Part shown: one piece after another, positions 61,427 through 64,000 of the stretch
How positions within the stretch are numbered: position 1 is the stretch's first letter
Layout: the number at the start of each line of letters is the position of its first letter
Assembly: GCA_026413765.1 (NCBI GenBank)
Contig: JAOAKI010000001.1
Location: 70,325-134,324, forward strand
DNA from: Microcaldota archaeon
GTDB lineage: Archaea > Micrarchaeota > Micrarchaeia > Anstonellales > Anstonellaceae
DNA length: 64,000 nucleotides
Reading direction: 5' to 3'
The notes under the pieces: model-generated
What the model was told of the DNA's origin: nothing
Databases searched by the model: none
The model's input: only the letters and a program-made list of their open reading frames with translations
Program-made: the position numbers and the translations under genes

Positions 61427-61858
61427 TCAGTGCTTTATTTTTGTGTTTTCTCTTGCCCTTTCAAGCTCAAGCGTCTGCCTTGTTCTCAGTATGTCTTTCG
61501 GGAAGTGCCTGCCACGCATCATGAAGTTGCGTTCATACGTTTTGGCTTCAAACTTAGAGGCGATTATTTCTGCCCCTGACTCTACATCGAATTCCTTGCA
61601 AGAAAAGATGTCCACGCTTGCAAAGTTTTTTTCAGGAAAAGTATGGATGCTGATGTGCGATTCTGCTATCAAGACTATGCCAGACACCCCCCAATCTTCT
61701 GGCTTGAGGCCGCTGTATGTGAATGTATACGGCGGCATTATTTTGGTCATCCCGATCATTTCGGGCAGCTCGTTCAAAAAATTGTATATAAAATTTACAT
61801 CTTTCAGCTTTTTTTTGTTGCATCCATACATGTCCAAAGTCAGATGCGGTCCAAACAT
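61427..61858 (-). CDS. speH: S-adenosylmethionine decarboxylase proenzyme
   Basis: The 143-residue protein has GIVLIAESHISIHTFPE, the site where a Glu-Ser bond is cut to create the pyruvoyl cofactor, plus SVDIFSCKEFDVESG. It makes decarboxylated SAM for polyamine synthesis. The prokaryotic class 1 length fits. The ATG follows GGGAGGACAAGGCAA. A perfect 15-base palindrome lies upstream. It converges on the lipoprotein gene with a 5-base gap. Confidence 0.96.
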   Translation of the reverse strand: MFGPHLTLDMYGCNKKKLKDVNFIYNFLNELPEMIGMTKIMPPYTFTYSGLKPEDWGVSGIVLIAESHISIHTFPEKNFASVDIFSCKEFDVESGAEIIASKFEAKTYERNFMMRGRHFPKDILRTRQTLELERARENTKIKH

Positions 61859-61885
61859 TTGCCTTGTCCTCCCTTCCCCCCGTCA

Positions 61886-61900
61886 GAAGGTTAAACCTTC
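61886..61900. promoter_or_regulatory. 15-base palindrome upstream of speH
   Basis: GAAGGTT-A-AACCTTC is perfect. It lies 28 bases before the ATG, downstream of a minus-strand TATA-like run near 61934-61944. It could be an operator or leader hairpin. Confidence 0.5.
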
Positions 61901-62224
61901 AATAGAGGAAATGCGTTTTTTATCTAATTAGATAGTATATATAAATCTTTCTATTTTTCATAAAAAAAGGAACTCTTTAATCTTATTTTGCTAAAAAATA
62001 AGCTCTTATAGCACTCTTTTTAAAAAAAATAAATCTAATAACGCTTTTAATTTATTTAAATTTGCTAATAACATTTTTAATTAATTTAAACATATTTTTC
62101 CTCGTTTTTTTCAAAAACAGCAGTCTATTGTCTATTTTAAAAGGATTCTGCCATCTTATATCTTTGTTTCGCTTTGCTTCGTCGTATTTTGATTTTGTTC
62201 CATTTGAAACATTCTGGCTATTGT
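61901..62224. other. AT-rich gene-free stretch with imperfect 30-base repeats
   Basis: No gene is supported here. Two copies of CTAATAACxxTTTTAATT-like sequence begin at 62035 and 62065 with a 30-base period. Runs of A and T dominate. The first part contains the speH promoter. A 68-residue plus-strand ORF at 62062 overlaps the Pop5 gene and looks spurious. Confidence 0.5.
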
Positions 62225-62563
62225 TCAACTTTTGCCCCGCTCCTCCTCTGCCTTCTGCCCGGCTTTAAAGATCGTGCCTGAAGAAACAATCGGTTCCATT
62301 CTTGCTTTTTTGCTGCTCCATTCGGTCAAGCAGGCCATGCAAAAAATCGCTTCAGCATGTCTGTCTTTATGGCAGCGGATGATGCCTCTACCATTTTGGT
62401 AATTTATAATTTTGAAACCCAACCCAGAAAATCCAAGCTCTCCAAAAAAAGAAAGGAAATGCCGATATATCAAATTTTTTGCCGCCTCTTCGGTAGGCGG
62501 CTGACCGTCCACTGACAGCCTGAAAGCAATATACCTTTTCTTGAACGCACCAATCACCTTCAT
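62225..62563 (-). CDS. rnp2: Ribonuclease P protein component 2 (Pop5)
   Basis: From ATG at 62563 the product has 112 residues; the larger upstream frame overlaps Rpp30. RYIAFRLSVDG, FFGELGFSGLGFKIINYQNGRGIIRC match archaeal Pop5. Pop5 with Rpp30 activates the catalytic domain of RNase P RNA for tRNA 5' processing. The start overlaps the Rpp30 stop by 4 bases (ATGA). Confidence 0.93.
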   Translation of the reverse strand: MKVIGAFKKRYIAFRLSVDGQPPTEEAAKNLIYRHFLSFFGELGFSGLGFKIINYQNGRGIIRCHKDRHAEAIFCMACLTEWSSKKARMEPIVSSGTIFKAGQKAEEERGKS

Positions 62564-63015
62564 TTTCTTGCACCGCAAAGCTCCTCTATCGATTTTTTTG
62601 AGGCTTCGATTTCGTTGGGTCTCAACCCAACCACCTTCATGAAAGACTCGATCTCTTTTGCATTTCTGAGCATGTTGGGCTCTTGTGCAAGAGTAGCAAA
62701 CACCATCCTGCAGCCAGTCCTTCTGCACATCTCAACCAAAATCTTCATTTTTGAAAGGACAATCCCGCGCCTTATTCCTTTCTGATATGCTACGTCTGAA
62801 AACGAAAGCAACACCGCACTGCCTAAACTTGCAAGCTTTTTGAGCTCGCCTTCCTTAAATTCGTAGCTCTCCCTATAAAAAATCGCCTTTCTTTTTTTTT
62901 CGATCGCTTGGTTTTTGTCGCAGAAGTTTTTCAAGCGGCTTGATGATATTAGCTGTTTTATGCCTAAAGGCGGCTCTAGCCCATCTGCACAAACAATGTC
63001 AAGCATCCAGTTCAC
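62560..63015 (-). CDS. rnp3: Ribonuclease P protein component 3 (Rpp30), short form
   Basis: The 151-residue protein has the Rpp30 C-terminal part, seen in LLSFSDVAYQKGIRRGIVLSK, MVFATLAQEPNMLRN and NEIEASKKSIEEL. Typical archaeal Rpp30 is about 200-240 residues with a TIM-like fold, so the N-terminal portion is reduced. Its position between eL15 and Pop5 is the conserved one, which supports the assignment. The start overlaps the eL15 stop (ATGA). Confidence 0.85.
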   Translation of the reverse strand: MNWMLDIVCADGLEPPLGIKQLISSSRLKNFCDKNQAIEKKRKAIFYRESYEFKEGELKKLASLGSAVLLSFSDVAYQKGIRRGIVLSKMKILVEMCRRTGCRMVFATLAQEPNMLRNAKEIESFMKVVGLRPNEIEASKKSIEELCGARK

Positions 63016-63512
63016 TTCTGCCTCAGTTTCATTCTGCCTTTCTTGCCTGCAGAGGTCAGTCCTCTGAATGCTCTGCCTTTTTGAGAATTTTGCAAAAGCT
63101 TCCTGTCAACCAAAATCACTTCAAAGTATTTTTTGGTGCCGTCCTGCCCTACCCAATAGGAGTTCAGTACCTCTAAGTTGGAAAATGCTCGCGCAGCTTT
63201 TTCTTCTGCTATTCTCTGGAGCGATTTGCCTGGCGAAAGATAGGCTATATTTTTGGCAGGTTTTCTGCCTCCTCTTGGGTGCCTTCTCTTTCTTGACCCC
63301 CTCCCTACTGCAACACGCGCCATCACATAGCCTTCTTTTGCTTTATAGCCTAGCGTCCTTGCTCTCGCAAGATTTGTAGGCTTGTCGATTCTTACAACTG
63401 TCCCAAGCTTTCTCCATTCTTGGAGCCTCTTTCGGTATATCAAAGACCGATTCTTGTACTCCTCCTGAAACGCCTTTTGTATGTATTTGTATATGCCCAC
63501 ACGAACCACCAT
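63012..63512 (-). CDS. rpl15e: Ribosomal protein eL15
   Basis: The 166-residue protein has RLQEWRKLGTVVRIDKPTNLARARTLGYKAKEGY, VAVGRGSRKRRHPRGGRKP and LEVLNSYWVGQDGTKKYFEVILVD, all typical of eL15 of the large subunit. It is about 25 residues shorter than the usual archaeal protein, mainly toward the C-terminus. It leads the eL15-Rpp30-Pop5 operon, with overlapping starts and stops. Confidence 0.95.
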   Translation of the reverse strand: MVVRVGIYKYIQKAFQEEYKNRSLIYRKRLQEWRKLGTVVRIDKPTNLARARTLGYKAKEGYVMARVAVGRGSRKRRHPRGGRKPAKNIAYLSPGKSLQRIAEEKAARAFSNLEVLNSYWVGQDGTKKYFEVILVDRKLLQNSQKGRAFRGLTSAGKKGRMKLRQK

Positions 63513-63597
63513 CTCTCTTGATCTGCTTTTAGGCGCTTTAATGTAGGCTTAAAGCAAGCCAAGCGCAAGAAGGGTTGTGCCACAAAACTTATATTAA

Positions 63598-64000
63598 TCA
63601 TTGCCCTGGTGGCAACACAAACTGCTGCTGACGATAGACTATCGCATCGCCAGCTGCTGTTCGCTCGCCTAACATTAGTATTATCCTGTTTGAAGCGCCG
63701 TCCGCCCTGTATCTTCCAATTATGATTGCCTCTCCTTTTGCGGCTTTCTCCACAAGCTTTTCTATCCCAGGCGCAAGCTCGCAGAATGCAAATGCGGCGG
63801 CGTCAGTCAGAGGTAAACGCAGGTTGGTACCATCTGCAGTTATTGTCAAATTCTTGAAATCAAGAACTACTTTTCCACCCTTCGTCTGCAACATCGTCTC
63901 CATGATTTTCTGGTGCATATATGCTATTTGCTTTGAAAGCCTCTTTTTTGCGATTTGCCGCACTATCTTGCCGATGTTGGATTTGAGGCTATAAAGCCGA
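63598..64000 (-). CDS. Hypothetical protein, possibly continuing beyond the right edge
   Basis: The frame is open to the end of the window on the minus strand. A GTG at 63963 (121 residues) or a start outside is possible. The protein has an N-terminal basic helix (KKRLSKQIAYMHQKI) and beta-rich sequence (GGKVVLDFKNLTITADG, AIIIGRYRADGASNRIILMLGE). No family is recognised. The C-terminus is QQQFVLPPGQ. Confidence 0.5.
   Translation of the reverse strand, partial: RLYSLKSNIGKIVRQIAKKRLSKQIAYMHQKIMETMLQTKGGKVVLDFKNLTITADGTNLRLPLTDAAAFAFCELAPGIEKLVEKAAKGEAIIIGRYRADGASNRIILMLGERTAAGDAIVYRQQQFVLPPGQ

Noticed and set aside
62035-62094. CRISPR-like repeats in the AT-rich gap
   Set aside because: Only two imperfect copies with no spacer of unique sequence between them and no cas genes nearby.
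62062-62268. 68-codon plus-strand ORF
   Set aside because: It overlaps rnp2, is low complexity (Phe/Leu) and lacks a ribosome binding site.

Overview
The window is archaeal chromosomal DNA. Evidence for Archaea includes a 20S proteasome alpha subunit, an SBDS protein, exosome genes rrp4-rrp41-rrp42, eL43, RNA polymerase subunit P, a Brix protein, Pcc1 and prefoldin beta in one run. Fibrillarin, Dph2, eL15, RNase P proteins, ADP-forming acyl-CoA synthetase and intron-bearing tRNAs agree. Ribosome binding sites are mostly GGTG or GAGGTG types. Short, tightly packed genes, class III signal-peptide pilins and non-canonical tRNA introns suggest a DPANN-type or deep euryarchaeal lineage, perhaps Micrarchaeota or Diapherotrites. 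That placement is inference; no rRNA or marker tree can be read here.

Region by region. 1-5420: type IV pilus-like operon (truncated secretion ATPase, a 640-residue Pro/Gln/Lys-rich protein, two membrane platform proteins, a pilin). 5454-6863: fumarase/aspartase-family lyase. 6966-12968: the archaeal proteasome-SBDS-exosome-ribosome superoperon, then purA and tRNA-Thr. 14449-26500: mixed genes, including a putative JAMM protein, a beta-CASP nuclease, a membrane-anchored winged-helix protein coupled to the two subunits of ADP-forming acyl-CoA synthetase, tRNA-Ile with an intron, an ERCC4-HhH protein, an MBL nuclease-like protein and a second pilin. 26588-46436: SMC, glutamine synthetase beside an Lrp regulator, translin-like protein, UMP kinase, a kinase-dCMP deaminase fusion, Dph2, FKBP, PEP synthase, a two-intron tRNA-Lys, a frameshifted HAD gene, fibrillarin, tRNA-Arg with a mini-intron, and SecD/SecF.

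46492-61421 is the most unusual part. Six diverged paralogous polytopic membrane proteins lie head to tail on the minus strand, overlapping or only 2-4 bases apart. They diverge from a plus-strand pair: a 1867-residue single-pass membrane protein and a 735-residue lipoprotein with a lytic-transglycosylase-like C-terminal domain. The array looks like one co-expressed cell-envelope machine. A mix of VirB6/TrbL-like channels and a VirB1-like lysozyme would resemble a conjugation or contact apparatus, but no ATPase lies in the window and homology could not be tested.

61427-64000: S-adenosylmethionine decarboxylase, then RNase P proteins Pop5 and Rpp30 with eL15, and a gene running off the right edge. 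No insertion sequence, CRISPR array or rRNA gene was seen.
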